From Gillisella vitis (lineage in GTDB: Bacteria; Pseudomonadota; Alphaproteobacteria; Rhizobiales; Rhizobiaceae): 64,000 nucleotides of DNA. The translations under genes were made by a program, and so were the position numbers. The number at the start of each line of letters is the position of its first letter. Within the stretch, counting starts at the first letter, position 1. Shown here one piece after another: positions 26,884 to 36,120 of the stretch. The notes under the pieces are model-generated. The model saw nothing but the letters and a program-made list of their open reading frames with translations, searched no databases and had not been told where the DNA came from. The stretch covers positions 930,001 through 994,000 of the forward strand of contig NZ_LMVL02000001.1 of the NCBI RefSeq assembly GCF_001541345.2, in the 5' to 3' direction.

Positions 26884-28280
26884 GATAAACCTCTTGTCTC
26901 GGGATGGAGTGCGGACAGGCCGGGAAGTGGGCCGTCGCTGGAAGGAAGTATGGTCGCCCATTCGCGGCGGGCGACGACAATGCCGAGAGCGGCGGTCAGC
27001 ACCGCAGCGGCGGCAGGCGCAATCGCAACGCCGATAAAGCCAAGCCAGGCCGGTAAAAGCATAAGCAGCGGGATCAGCATGTAGCCATTTGGCGCAAGCC
27101 CGACCAAGGCGGACAGGCCAGCCCGTGCGCGTGATTGCAGCATGACCAGCAGGACAGATTGGAAGGCCGCCAGTGGAAAAACCGGGAACAGCAGACGAAG
27201 ACAGGTGGCGGTTTGCTCGGCAACTTCGGGGCTTTCGGTGAACAGCCGGGCGATGGGACCTGCTGCGATCAGCAAAAGCGTGGAATAGCAGAGAGCAACG
27301 GGAATGGTGACCATCAGCATGAAGCGAATGGTGGCTTTGATCCGCTGGTCATCACCCAGCCCCACGGCATGGCTGACGACGCTTTGCGCGCCAAGGCAGA
27401 AGCCGAAGACCGGCAATTGCCCGAAGGCGATCAGCCGGATGGCAATGGCAATGGCGGCAACACCGGTTTCACCGCCGCTTTGGCTTGCCTGGCGCAACAG
27501 CACCATGAAACCGAGGCCGGTGACGATGCTGGTGGCACAGGCCGGGATGCCGATGCTGGAGATCGGCTTCAGCAGGTGCCAGCGGATCAGGCTCAGATCA
27601 ATTCGGACATTGCCCCGCCTGCGGTAGAAATAAACGGCATAGGCCAGAAGGGCTGCAACCGTTGATACCATGGTGGCAATAGCCGCGCCCGCTTCCCTAA
27701 AATCGAGCAGGAAAATGAACACCGGATCGAGCGCGATGTTGAGGGCAAAACTGGCGATCAACACCGTCATTGAGAAACGGGAATTGCCCTCGGCAATGGC
27801 AATGAAATCGCAGATCGCCTGCAATATGCCGAGCGTCACGCCAAAGGCGATCAGCCGCCCATAGGTCAGGCCCGAGGCGAGAAGGTCGCCTTCACCGCCC
27901 ACCGCCATCACGAAGGCTGGCAAGGCGAGATAAATCAGCGTGGATAGCACGATGCCCATCGGAACGGCGGCAACCAGGGCCGTCACCGCCACCGAGGACG
28001 CGGCCTTCACATCGCCCTGACCGAGTGAGCGCGCCAGAAGCGTCGCAAGGCCGATGCCCAATCCTTCGGTTGCGGCGCTAACCAGCAGAAACAGCGGCAG
28101 CACGAGGCTGACGCCTGCCAGCGCCTGCGCCCCCAACGCGCCGATGAACATGGCATTGACGGCGTGGTGGGCGGCGCTGGCTGTTAATCCTGCCACGGCG
28201 GGCAGGGCAACCGTCATCACCAGCCGTTTGATGCGCGGATCGTTGAGATCCGCCGCCATTTTCGTCGTTGAAGACGTCAT
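26880..28280 (-). CDS. MATE-family efflux protein, probable siderophore exporter
   Basis: A 466-residue inner-membrane protein with about twelve membrane segments and an internal two-fold repeat, starting 'RIKRLVMTVALPAVAGLTASAAHHAVNAMFIGALGAQALAGVSLVLPLFLLVSA', typical of MATE antiporters. Its ATG overlaps the acyltransferase stop (TAATG), and its own stop overlaps the start of the PLP enzyme (ATGA). This tight coupling inside a siderophore operon suggests it exports the siderophore or an intermediate, as MATE and MFS exporters do in other siderophore loci. Drug efflux is the alternative for the family in general. Confidence 0.85.
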   Translation of the reverse strand: MTSSTTKMAADLNDPRIKRLVMTVALPAVAGLTASAAHHAVNAMFIGALGAQALAGVSLVLPLFLLVSAATEGLGIGLATLLARSLGQGDVKAASSVAVTALVAAVPMGIVLSTLIYLALPAFVMAVGGEGDLLASGLTYGRLIAFGVTLGILQAICDFIAIAEGNSRFSMTVLIASFALNIALDPVFIFLLDFREAGAAIATMVSTVAALLAYAVYFYRRRGNVRIDLSLIRWHLLKPISSIGIPACATSIVTGLGFMVLLRQASQSGGETGVAAIAIAIRLIAFGQLPVFGFCLGAQSVVSHAVGLGDDQRIKATIRFMLMVTIPVALCYSTLLLIAAGPIARLFTESPEVAEQTATCLRLLFPVFPLAAFQSVLLVMLQSRARAGLSALVGLAPNGYMLIPLLMLLPAWLGFIGVAIAPAAAAVLTAALGIVVARREWATILPSSDGPLPGLSALHPETRGLS

Positions 28281-29437
28281 TACAGGCCGCCACGCGCCAA
28301 AGACCCTGGAACGGTGAGGCCACCCTTATCGACCAAACCGGTCAGATCAGGCGAAAGCAGCTGGTCGGCAAAGAAACGTTCGCGCAACAGCATGACCAGC
28401 AAAGCCTTTTTATGGGAAAACTGCACATGCTTGATCTTGGCAAAGCCAGAACGATCCAGGTTGCGGATCTGTTGATGGTGATGGTGGATGGGCTCGCCGA
28501 CGATGCGCCGTGTGCGTGGGTCAGCAAGGAACATGTAGTGCATCAGCGAGGGCAGCCAGGCGCTGACATAAGCCTTGCCGCGAAACGCATCCTCACCAAT
28601 CGCCACATGCCAGCCGCGATCATGGCTATCGGCATCATAATGTGGGCCGAGCCGGTCTTCCTTGGCCCAGTAAAGCTCGAAATAGCCGAAGGGAGTGCCG
28701 CCAAAAGTGCCGATCAGCGGCAAGGTGCGGGGGTCGGCAAGTCGGTTTTCAAGAAAGTCACGATGTTGGGTAAGCGTGCCATTGTCCTCCCAGATCGCGG
28801 CGACACGGGGGTCGTTCATCCAGCGGTGGAAATGCGGCAGATCCGCTTCAGCCGAGGCGACGTGAAAGCCAAGAGCGGTCTCCAGCCAGGGGATGAAGCG
28901 GCTATAGACAGGCCCGACCGGTTTTGGCGGGCGCAGGGGATGCAAGACGCCATTGGTCATCACTGGAATGTCGGGATAGGCAGGCGGCACATGGCCGAGC
29001 CAGAGCGTCGGTTGCTGGAAAAAGCCCTGGGCTTCTGCGATCCAGCCGCTCTCTGCGGGCAGGAGCATGCCGGAAGCGGCAAAGGGCGCAGCATCCACCC
29101 GGCCCGGCAGATCTACGGCAAGGGTATGGATGTCCGGATGGCAGGTCAGGACAGATTCAATCATCGCGGCAAGTGCGCGTTCGCCTGCTGCCTGCCAAGA
29201 CAGGCCCTGGTCGGTGGAGAGTGTGTTGACGATCAGCCGGGGCGTGTCTGACCAGACGATGTGTCCACTGGCAATGGCAGAGCCGTCACGTTCAACGCGC
29301 AAGCCTTCGCCATCCGCGACAACAATCAAGGATTGCAAATGATTTAAGGAATAACTGCGGAAGCCGTCCGCGGGAAGGCGCAGGCTGGAGCAAGGCGTGC
29401 CGGTGTTCGATTGCACGGTTGCGAGAGAGGCGTCCAT
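28280..29437 (-). CDS. IucB/VbsA-like hydroxylamine N-acyltransferase, siderophore biosynthesis
   Basis: A 385-residue protein whose C-terminal 200 residues are the GNAT-like siderophore acyltransferase domain (IucB, RhbD, AlcB family): 'HFHRWMNDPRVAAIWEDNGTL', 'PLIGTFGGTPFGYFELYWAKEDRLG', 'DRGWHVAIGEDAFRGKAYVSAWLPSLMHYMFLADPRTRRIVGEP' and 'SGFAKIKHVQFSHKKALLVMLLRERFF'. These enzymes acylate the hydroxylamine of N6-hydroxylysine or N5-hydroxyornithine to give the hydroxamate iron ligand. The acyl donor (acetyl-CoA or other) is not predictable. ATG 29437 has GGAG at -12 to -9. It is the first gene of the minus-strand operon, divergent from the NRPS. Confidence 0.88.
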   Translation of the reverse strand: MDASLATVQSNTGTPCSSLRLPADGFRSYSLNHLQSLIVVADGEGLRVERDGSAIASGHIVWSDTPRLIVNTLSTDQGLSWQAAGERALAAMIESVLTCHPDIHTLAVDLPGRVDAAPFAASGMLLPAESGWIAEAQGFFQQPTLWLGHVPPAYPDIPVMTNGVLHPLRPPKPVGPVYSRFIPWLETALGFHVASAEADLPHFHRWMNDPRVAAIWEDNGTLTQHRDFLENRLADPRTLPLIGTFGGTPFGYFELYWAKEDRLGPHYDADSHDRGWHVAIGEDAFRGKAYVSAWLPSLMHYMFLADPRTRRIVGEPIHHHHQQIRNLDRSGFAKIKHVQFSHKKALLVMLLRERFFADQLLSPDLTGLVDKGGLTVPGSLARGGL

Positions 29438-29766
29438 ATCTATGTCTCCGTTTGCGTCGTGGCCTAACTCGCAGGGACATGGATCATGTCCGATATAAAT
29501 TAGGGCCACTTGCAGCAAGACGAATGGGCGCTTCGCCAATTCACATGTATCGCAAAATTTAATTTTCGGAAATTTTCTTCTGAATTTTGCAGCCTGCCAT
29601 TCGTCATCAAACCAATAGATTTGACGGAGGGCGTGGTAAAAAATGAATAATAAAAAAACACATGTTTTTCCATTTTTACTTTAAAAGTATATCAGAAATT
29701 TATTAAAATATAAAATTATAAATAAAAATTCAGACAAAAACTGAAAAATACGAGGCTCTGGAAGTA
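29438..29766. promoter_or_regulatory. Divergent siderophore promoter region with a 17-bp palindrome
   Basis: About 330 bp between the acyltransferase and NRPS starts, with no gene. A perfect palindrome GGACATG-GAT-CATGTCC lies at 29475-29491, 38 to 54 bp before the acyltransferase ATG. The NRPS-proximal 190 bp are extremely AT-rich, with AAAAAC/GTTTTT arms near 29656. No TGA-N9-TCA (IRO) site is seen here. Transcription by the nearby ECF sigma factor is likely by analogy with rpoI-vbs of Rhizobium leguminosarum, but I cannot point to a defined -35/-10. Confidence 0.55.
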
Positions 29767-32700
29767 ATGACAATTCATGATCTGTCGACAACAACCGCTC
29801 CCATCGCCAAGGCTGGCTTTAACGATGGGCAAGCATGGCCCTTATCATCGCAGCAATCGCGGATCTGGCTCTTGTCGCAAGCGGGGCATGAGGCTTTCTA
29901 TGGGCGTCAGACTATCGGCTTTCGGTTTACGTCTGTGGGGATTGATAGAATACACGCATCGATTGAATATCTAGTGCGTCGTCATCCCTTGTTGACCTGC
30001 CGCTTCGAGGTGCGGGCGGGCGGGATCGTTTATCAAATGCTGAGCCAAAATGCCGTGCCTGTTGCCGAGCGTGAGCTGACAAAGAGTGAGGATTTGGAGG
30101 TCGCGTCAAAAGAGGTTGCCGCTGCCTATTCTGGAAGGCCGCTTGATCTGGAAAAGGATGCCGCTGCCCAGTTTACGCTGTTTACCGCAGGGGGGCAGGC
30201 GGTTGGCGCTCTGTTGTCATTGCATCCTCTGATTGGTGACCGGGCGGCCCTGGACCGGTTGGCCGTCGATTTCCTCTATGGGCTTGATCGACAGGTTGAT
30301 TTAGGGCGTCAAGATGCGGGTTTGTTCGATGTCGGGCAGTGGCTGACTGAACGTGCCGCAATCGCCCAGACATCAGATGCCGACACCGATTTCTGGTTTG
30401 AGCGCTTGGCTGCTCAGGAGACGGTGGCGATGCTGCCATCCCAGGCTCCAGCGGCAGGCGTGACAAGTTCTGATCAGCAGGCATGGCGCGAAAAACTCGT
30501 CGAGGTCGGGTGCTCTGCCTCTACTTCCGTGGCGGATGTGACACATGACAGCCTTGCGGCGCTGGCCATTGTACTGCGTCGCTATAGCGGCTCCGGTGCC
30601 CAGCGGATCGGGCTGGTAACGCGGCAAGCCGATTGCCCGGTTGCGACCCGCACAGAAGATCTGTTGCTCGTCACCAGCGAGATCGACGGTCGGTTGGCTC
30701 TCAGTGCAGTGCGCGAGCGGCTGGCCGAGGGTGTTGTCACCGCGCGGTCCCACCGCTTGCCGTTCGAAGCGCTGACGAATGCTCTGGCGCGACGTGATGA
30801 TGGATTCGAGGCGGCCAGCGTGGTTGCAACGGTGCTGGATGTGCGGCCCGCCCTCCAGATGGAGGCCCAAGTTGTGGCCGGTCAGCCGGTCGCCGTTCTG
30901 GTGGAGCCGCCTGCACGTCGCGATGCGGGTCTGGTCGTGACTATTTCTGGACTGGGTACGGAGGCACTGGCGATCCGGCTGGGCTATGATCCACAGAGCC
31001 ATAGTGATGCAATGATCGACCGGTTTGCCCGCGATCTCCGTCTGGCATTCGAGGCCCTGCGGCATCAGCCGGAACAGTTGGTCAGCGCGATTGTCTTTAT
31101 GTCGGCTGAAGAGCTGGACCATCTGTCAGCACCCTATCCCGACCAGCCGGAGATCGATGATGGCACGCCGATCCATCAGGTGATTTCGGCGCAGGCGCAG
31201 CGCAGGCCTGAAGCTTTCGCGGTGGCCCAGGGCGAGACGTCGATTACTCACGGTGCGCTGGAAGCCGCCGCCAACCGGCTGGCCCATCGGCTGGTTGCCA
31301 TGGGGATCGGCCCGGAAGACCGGGTCGCCGTGGCGCTGAACAAATCCATTGACGCGATTATCGCCATTCTGGCGGTGTTGAAGGCCGGTGGCGCTTTTAC
31401 CCCGGTCGAGCCGGATCATCCAGAGGCCCGCAACCGCCATATCCTGAGCGCGCCGGGCCTGGCGCTGGTGATCTCGCGCAGCCGGTACATCACCGATCTG
31501 CCGCGTGACATCGGCACGCCGATCCTCAATCTCGACACGCTCGATTTATCCTCGGAAAGCACCGAGCCGCCGGTTATCGCTATTGCACCGGCCCAGCTTG
31601 CCTATGTGATCTATACCTCCGGCTCTACCGGCATTCCGAAGGGCGTTGCCGTTGAGCATGGTCCGTTGGCGCATCATTGCAAGGCCACGCTGCGCATCTA
31701 TGAAATGGATGAGAATTCCTGCGAATATCCGGTCCTGCCCTTCACCTCGGATGGCGGTCATGAGCGCTGGATGGTGCCGTTAATGGCGGGTGGCGGCGTG
31801 GTGCTGACGGCGGATAAGCTGGCGACGCCGGAAGATGCTTTCGCGCTGATGCGCAGGCACGGCGTCAACAATGCCAGCCTGCCGACCAGCTATGTCAGGG
31901 GCCTTGCTGAATATGCGGCGGAAAAGGGCGGGATACCGCAGCTGCGGCTTTATTCCTTCGGCGGCGAAGCGCTGTCCCAGGCGGTCTTCGATTTGTTGAC
32001 CGATAATCTCAAGGCGCAGATGCTGATCAACGGCTATGGGCCAACCGAAACCATCATGACGCCGATGGTATGGAAAATCCCGGCAGGAACCCGGTTCGAG
32101 GGTACGGTTGCGCCGATTGGCCGGGGCGTCGGCGACCGTCGCATCTATGTGCTGGATAGCGATCTGGTGCCAGTGCCGGTCGGGGTGATCGGCGAGATCC
32201 ATATCGGCGGCAGCGGCATTGCCCGTGGCTATCTCGGCCAACCGGAGCTGACGGCAGAGCGTTTCATCGATGATCCGTTTTCCACTAATGGTGGGCGGAT
32301 GTACAAGTCCGGCGATCTGGGCCGCTGGCGCGAAGATGGCACGGTAGAATTTGCCGGTCGGGTCGATCACCAGATCAAATTGCGCGGCTATCGCATTGAG
32401 CCAGGCGAAATCGAGGCGGTGCTGCGGGCCGATCCGAACTTGTCGGAGGCCGTCGTGCTGCTGCATCAGGATAGCGGACGCAGTGCGCTGATCGCCTATG
32501 TGGTGGCGCGGGACGATGAGGATGTCAACGTCAACGATCTACGTCGCGCCGCTGTCACCGCGCTGCCGGATTACATGGTGCCGCAGCATATCATGGTGCT
32601 CGACGCACTGCCGATGGGACCGAACAGCAAGCTCGACCGCAGCGCCTTGCCGCTGCCAAAGCTGCAACGTGACATCGTCCCTCCCGCCAACGACAAGGAA

Positions 32701-33750
32701 GAGGCCATTCTGGAGGTCTGGAAACAGATCCTTGATATTACCGAACTCAGCGTGACCGAAAACTTCTTCGATGTCGGCGGTCAGTCGCTGGCGGCGGTGC
32801 GGATCGTATCGCGGCTGAAGATGCAGCACCCGCAATGGCCGCTTACCATTGCCGACATGTTCAACTATCCGACCGTGCGGGATCTGGCGCTGGCGATGGA
32901 CGAAAACCGGCAGGAGGACAAGGTCGGGGCGATCTATCTGCGCCGCGACGGTGACCGTCCTGTGCTCTATTGCTTCCCGGGTCTTCTGGTCAGCACCCGC
33001 GAATATATGCGGCTGGTGGATTATCTCGGGCCAAACCAGCCGGCCACCGGCTTTGTCTGCTATTCGCTGACCGAAACCCCGGCGCTCAGCACCAGGGTCG
33101 AGGATATTACCGCTCGCTATGCCGAAGCGGTGCGCAGTCAGGCCAAGGGGCGGCCTTGCGCCTTTCTTGGCTGGTCCTGGGGCGGGTTGCTCGCTTATGA
33201 GGCCGCACAGCAGCTCGGAAATGACGTCGATCTTCGGATGATAGGCATGGTCGATGTCTGCGATATGGGCGATGAATTTGCCATTGGCGTCTGGCCGCAT
33301 TTCGAGCCTGGCGTGCGGGAGCGCACCCACGACGCCGTGCAACGTTGGCTAAAAGTTGCACCGATGCGCGAGGCCTGGCTGACGCTGATGGCGGCGATGG
33401 ATGCGGAGGTTTACGAGCAATTCTTGCATCATATCGTCAAGCATAACGTGCCGCTGCCGGTGGATGGGCCGGATATCGGCTCGGAAGAGCATATTTTCTG
33501 GGTTCTGCTCGATAACGCGATGATTTTCCGCAATTATCAGCTGAAAACCTCGGAGTTCCGCATCCATGCCTTCTCGGCTGAGGATTCAGTGACGCGGGGC
33601 CTCAGCGTCATCGATTGGCGCCGCTATTCGCCCAATGCCACCGCGTGCGAATTGGTGACCGGCACCAACCATCTGTCGATTATCGGCAAGTCCCGTTTTC
33701 ATCAGCGCTTTGCCCAGCGGCTCGATCTCGCCATTCAGGGCAAGTCGTAA
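29767..33750 (+). CDS. Single-module NRPS (C-A-T-TE), siderophore synthetase
   Basis: A 1327-residue nonribosomal peptide synthetase. Residues about 20-450 form a condensation-type domain in which the HHxxxDG core is degenerate: His153-Pro154-Leu-Ile-Gly-Asp158-Arg, so the catalytic second His is missing. Residues about 465-960 are an adenylation domain with A3 'VIYTSGSTGIPKG' (about 616), A5 'NGYGPTE' (about 755), A7 'YKSGDLGRW', A8 'GRVDHQIKLRGYRIEPGEIE' and A10 Lys in 'NSKLDR'. The binding-pocket segment 'FTSDGGHERWM' (659-669) is atypical. The carrier domain has Ser1007 in 'FFDVGGQSL'. A C-terminal thioesterase shows Ser1137 in 'GWSWGG', Asp1163 and His1302. One module plus TE suggests iterative use, releasing a linear or cyclic oligomer of N6-acyl-N6-hydroxylysine. 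Upstream GGAAG and a 53-nt gap to the hydroxylase gene support an operon. Confidence 0.93.
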   Translation: MTIHDLSTTTAPIAKAGFNDGQAWPLSSQQSRIWLLSQAGHEAFYGRQTIGFRFTSVGIDRIHASIEYLVRRHPLLTCRFEVRAGGIVYQMLSQNAVPVAERELTKSEDLEVASKEVAAAYSGRPLDLEKDAAAQFTLFTAGGQAVGALLSLHPLIGDRAALDRLAVDFLYGLDRQVDLGRQDAGLFDVGQWLTERAAIAQTSDADTDFWFERLAAQETVAMLPSQAPAAGVTSSDQQAWREKLVEVGCSASTSVADVTHDSLAALAIVLRRYSGSGAQRIGLVTRQADCPVATRTEDLLLVTSEIDGRLALSAVRERLAEGVVTARSHRLPFEALTNALARRDDGFEAASVVATVLDVRPALQMEAQVVAGQPVAVLVEPPARRDAGLVVTISGLGTEALAIRLGYDPQSHSDAMIDRFARDLRLAFEALRHQPEQLVSAIVFMSAEELDHLSAPYPDQPEIDDGTPIHQVISAQAQRRPEAFAVAQGETSITHGALEAAANRLAHRLVAMGIGPEDRVAVALNKSIDAIIAILAVLKAGGAFTPVEPDHPEARNRHILSAPGLALVISRSRYITDLPRDIGTPILNLDTLDLSSESTEPPVIAIAPAQLAYVIYTSGSTGIPKGVAVEHGPLAHHCKATLRIYEMDENSCEYPVLPFTSDGGHERWMVPLMAGGGVVLTADKLATPEDAFALMRRHGVNNASLPTSYVRGLAEYAAEKGGIPQLRLYSFGGEALSQAVFDLLTDNLKAQMLINGYGPTETIMTPMVWKIPAGTRFEGTVAPIGRGVGDRRIYVLDSDLVPVPVGVIGEIHIGGSGIARGYLGQPELTAERFIDDPFSTNGGRMYKSGDLGRWREDGTVEFAGRVDHQIKLRGYRIEPGEIEAVLRADPNLSEAVVLLHQDSGRSALIAYVVARDDEDVNVNDLRRAAVTALPDYMVPQHIMVLDALPMGPNSKLDRSALPLPKLQRDIVPPANDKEEAILEVWKQILDITELSVTENFFDVGGQSLAAVRIVSRLKMQHPQWPLTIADMFNYPTVRDLALAMDENRQEDKVGAIYLRRDGDRPVLYCFPGLLVSTREYMRLVDYLGPNQPATGFVCYSLTETPALSTRVEDITARYAEAVRSQAKGRPCAFLGWSWGGLLAYEAAQQLGNDVDLRMIGMVDVCDMGDEFAIGVWPHFEPGVRERTHDAVQRWLKVAPMREAWLTLMAAMDAEVYEQFLHHIVKHNVPLPVDGPDIGSEEHIFWVLLDNAMIFRNYQLKTSEFRIHAFSAEDSVTRGLSVIDWRRYSPNATACELVTGTNHLSIIGKSRFHQRFAQRLDLAIQGKS

Positions 33751-33803
33751 TCCGCTCTTAGTTTCCCTCCCTTTCGTTTCCAAACTCAGTCTGGAGTGCA
33801 ATC

Positions 33804-35120
33804 ATGACATCCCACGTGCTCGATCTGGCGGGAGCCGGAATTGGTCCGTTCAATCTCAGCCTTGCTGCGCAGCTGGATTCGATCCCGGCGGTTACGGCGC
33901 AATTTTTTGACAGCCGCCCGGCGTTTTCCTGGCATCCGGGCATGATGCTGCCGGGTGCCGATATGCAGACCTCCTTCCTAAAAGATCTGGTCACAGGCAC
34001 CAATCCGACCAGCCCCTGGAGTTTCCTGTCTTATCTGGTTCGCCACAAGCGCTTCTACCAGTTTTTGAATGCCGAATATGAGGCAGTGCCGCGCAAGGAA
34101 TTTGCCGATTATCTGGGCTGGGTGGCCCGTGGGCTGCCATCGCTGTCCTTTGGTCAAACGGTGCGTCAGGTCGATGCGGCGGATCGGCTGTTGTCCATTG
34201 ATGTGGATGGCACCCGCGTTCTGGCCCGCACCATGGCGGTTGGCATCGGCAAGAAACCATCCCTGCCGGATTGGGCCGAAGGTCTACCGAAATCGATGAT
34301 CTTCCACAGCAGCGAGGCGACCGCGCGGCTCGGCGGCATCAAGGCGCGCAGAGTGGCGGTGATCGGCGGCGGCCAAAGTGGCGCCGAGATCGTTGATGCG
34401 CTGCTTGACTTGAAAAGCGTGGCTTCGATCGACTGGATCAGCCGCAGAGCGAATTTCGAGCCGCTCGACGCGACACCCTTCACCAATGAACTGTTTACCC
34501 CGGCCTATATGGATCGTTTCCATGGTCTGGCCGAGGACCTTCGCATCACCCATACCCGCCGCCAGCTTCTGGCCAGTGATGGTGTTTCGCCGTCGACCCT
34601 GAAGAAGCTCTATCGCCGGCTGTATGAGCGGCAACTGGAAACGGCAGGCAGGGATGACGGCATGACGCTGCGTCCGCACCGTGACGTGATCGCTGCCAAG
34701 CGCAGTGGAACAGTGATCGAGCTCACCATGCGCAATGGTTTTGACGATGCAATTGAGACCGTTGAGGTTGACATGATTGTTGCAGCCACCGGCTATCGCT
34801 TCGAACTGCCGGAATTCCTGCGCTCTTTTGAAGACCGGATCGAGCATAACAGACTGGGTGAACCTGTCCTCAATCGTGATTTTTCGCTCAAGTGGGATGG
34901 GCCGGAGGAAAACCGGATTTTCGTGCTGAATGCTGGGCGCCATAGTCATGGCATTGCCGAACCGCAGCTCAGTCTGGCGGCCTGGAGAAGTGCGGTTATC
35001 GTCAATGCCATGCTTGGCTATGACTATTTCGATTTGGTGCAGCCGCAATCTATGGTGCAATGGGAAAGCCGGGACAGGGCGAACGAGATGTCTTCGCGTC
35101 TGGGAGAGGCTGCCGAATAA
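33804..35120 (+). CDS. L-lysine N6-monooxygenase (IucD family)
   Basis: A 438-residue FAD- and NADPH-dependent N-hydroxylase making N6-hydroxylysine. Similarity to remembered IucD is collinear: FAD site 'LAGAGIGPFNLSLAAQL', 'FSWHPGMMLPGADMQTSFLK' plus 'DLVTGTNPTSPWSFLSYLV', NADPH site 'VAVIGGGQSGAE', 'ISRRANFEPLD', 'FTNELFTPAYMDRFHGL', 'VAATGYRFELP' and C-terminal 'NAGRHSHGIAEPQLSLAAWR'. PvdA/VbsO ornithine hydroxylases share the fold, but several blocks (SWHPGM, HKRFYQFL) and the linked lysA favour lysine as substrate. GGAG precedes the ATG. It follows the NRPS on the same strand and supplies its monomer together with the acyltransferase. Confidence 0.88.
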   Translation: MTSHVLDLAGAGIGPFNLSLAAQLDSIPAVTAQFFDSRPAFSWHPGMMLPGADMQTSFLKDLVTGTNPTSPWSFLSYLVRHKRFYQFLNAEYEAVPRKEFADYLGWVARGLPSLSFGQTVRQVDAADRLLSIDVDGTRVLARTMAVGIGKKPSLPDWAEGLPKSMIFHSSEATARLGGIKARRVAVIGGGQSGAEIVDALLDLKSVASIDWISRRANFEPLDATPFTNELFTPAYMDRFHGLAEDLRITHTRRQLLASDGVSPSTLKKLYRRLYERQLETAGRDDGMTLRPHRDVIAAKRSGTVIELTMRNGFDDAIETVEVDMIVAATGYRFELPEFLRSFEDRIEHNRLGEPVLNRDFSLKWDGPEENRIFVLNAGRHSHGIAEPQLSLAAWRSAVIVNAMLGYDYFDLVQPQSMVQWESRDRANEMSSRLGEAAE

Positions 35121-35496
35121 GGCATCGCACCGAAAGGTGGAAGCCGGGTTTCTGACCACAGGATGTGAAAACAACACCCTATGGCATTGTGCCATTCAAA
35201 TGTTCAGCACGACGCTATGGGTCACTGCCTATGCCCTGCCGCTGCACCACAAGGGATAGCGGCGGGCGGGCGTGGGTTGCATCGATATCAAGGCGTGTTT
35301 TGGGCATCCCACGTCTTAGATTTTCGCATATTGTATATTCAATAAATATTGAAAATCAGTAGGTTGATATGGATTGTCAGAAATGGAAAGGGTCTCTCAG
35401 TTTTATCTTGACTCATTAAATCATGTTTTCTAGTGTGCCCCAGAAATAAGGGGGGAATTCCACGGTTTCAATCTGGGATTTCAAGGCGAGCCCGAC
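35121..35496. promoter_or_regulatory. Upstream region of the ECF sigma gene with an IRO-like motif
   Basis: No gene is seen in this 376-bp stretch. TGA-N9-TCA, the core of the RirA iron-responsive operator, is at 35409-35423 (TGACTCATTAAATCA), 74 bp before the ECF start. TTCAAT/ATTGAA arms flank a 4-nt spacer at 35338-35353 in an AT-rich tract. A GCCGCT/AGCGGC stem at 35238-35263 without T tail may end the hydroxylase transcript weakly. The IRO core is short, so chance occurrence is possible. Confidence 0.45.
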
Positions 35497-36120
35497 ATGA
35501 TAGCCAATATTTCGCAATCCATATGTGACGAACAGATAAAAACTGCCCTGATGAACAAGTCGAAACTCCTGGGGGCCGCGCGGCGGATTACCGGTTGTGC
35601 TTCTTTGGCGGAAGACATCGTTCAGGAAGTGCTTTTGCAACTTGTTGCAAAGCCATTGCCGCCGGATATTGCGGTTCCTGCATCCTATATGATGCGGATG
35701 GTGCGCAATCTCGCCACTGACCATATGCGTCGGCTGCGTTATGAGCGAGGCCTGTTTGCCGTTGAGGAAGAGGGTGACAACACTTCCGATTACGGCAGTC
35801 CCGAAGAGCATTTGCGCGAGGTGGAAGCCTATCAGGCCTTCCGCTGCACTATGGAGGCTATGCCAGCCCGGACTCGCAAATTCTACGAGGATCATTTTTT
35901 CGAAGGTGTGCCGCAAAATATTATCGCCAGGCAGGCAGGTGTCTCCTGCGCCTTGGTCTGCGGGTTGCTGCGTGATGCCCATGCGCAATGCCTGGCTGCC
36001 ATCTGCCCGGATGGGGTGAAATGCCGAGCCTCGAGCCGCAAAGGTAAACGCGATGCGTTGCCGACGCCCCCTCTAAGCGAGGAGGTGCATCCGCTTTACT
36101 GCAATCGTTCGGCGGCTTGA
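35497..36120 (+). CDS. ECF sigma factor, FecI/RpoI-like
   Basis: A 207-residue extracytoplasmic-function sigma factor. Region 2 is 'LLGAARRITGCASLAEDIVQEVLLQLV' through 'ASYMMRMVRNLATDHMRRLRYERG'; region 4 is 'AFRCTMEAMPARTRKFYEDHFFEGVPQNIIARQAGVSCALVCGLLRDAHAQC'. The pattern fits the iron-starvation group (FecI, PvdS, R. leguminosarum RpoI). About 35 residues follow region 4, a basic tail not usual for FecI. No FecR-type anti-sigma gene is adjacent. It lies downstream of the siderophore synthetase and hydroxylase and probably activates the locus; in R. leguminosarum RpoI does this for vicibactin genes and is itself RirA-repressed. Confidence 0.88.
   Translation: MIANISQSICDEQIKTALMNKSKLLGAARRITGCASLAEDIVQEVLLQLVAKPLPPDIAVPASYMMRMVRNLATDHMRRLRYERGLFAVEEEGDNTSDYGSPEEHLREVEAYQAFRCTMEAMPARTRKFYEDHFFEGVPQNIIARQAGVSCALVCGLLRDAHAQCLAAICPDGVKCRASSRKGKRDALPTPPLSEEVHPLYCNRSAA

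Noticed and set aside
29438..29766. Fur, Irr or RirA operator in the siderophore divergent promoter
   Set aside because: Scanning by eye found no TGA-N9-TCA, no TTTAGAA/TTCTAAA and no convincing Fur box; only the GGACATG palindrome stands out.
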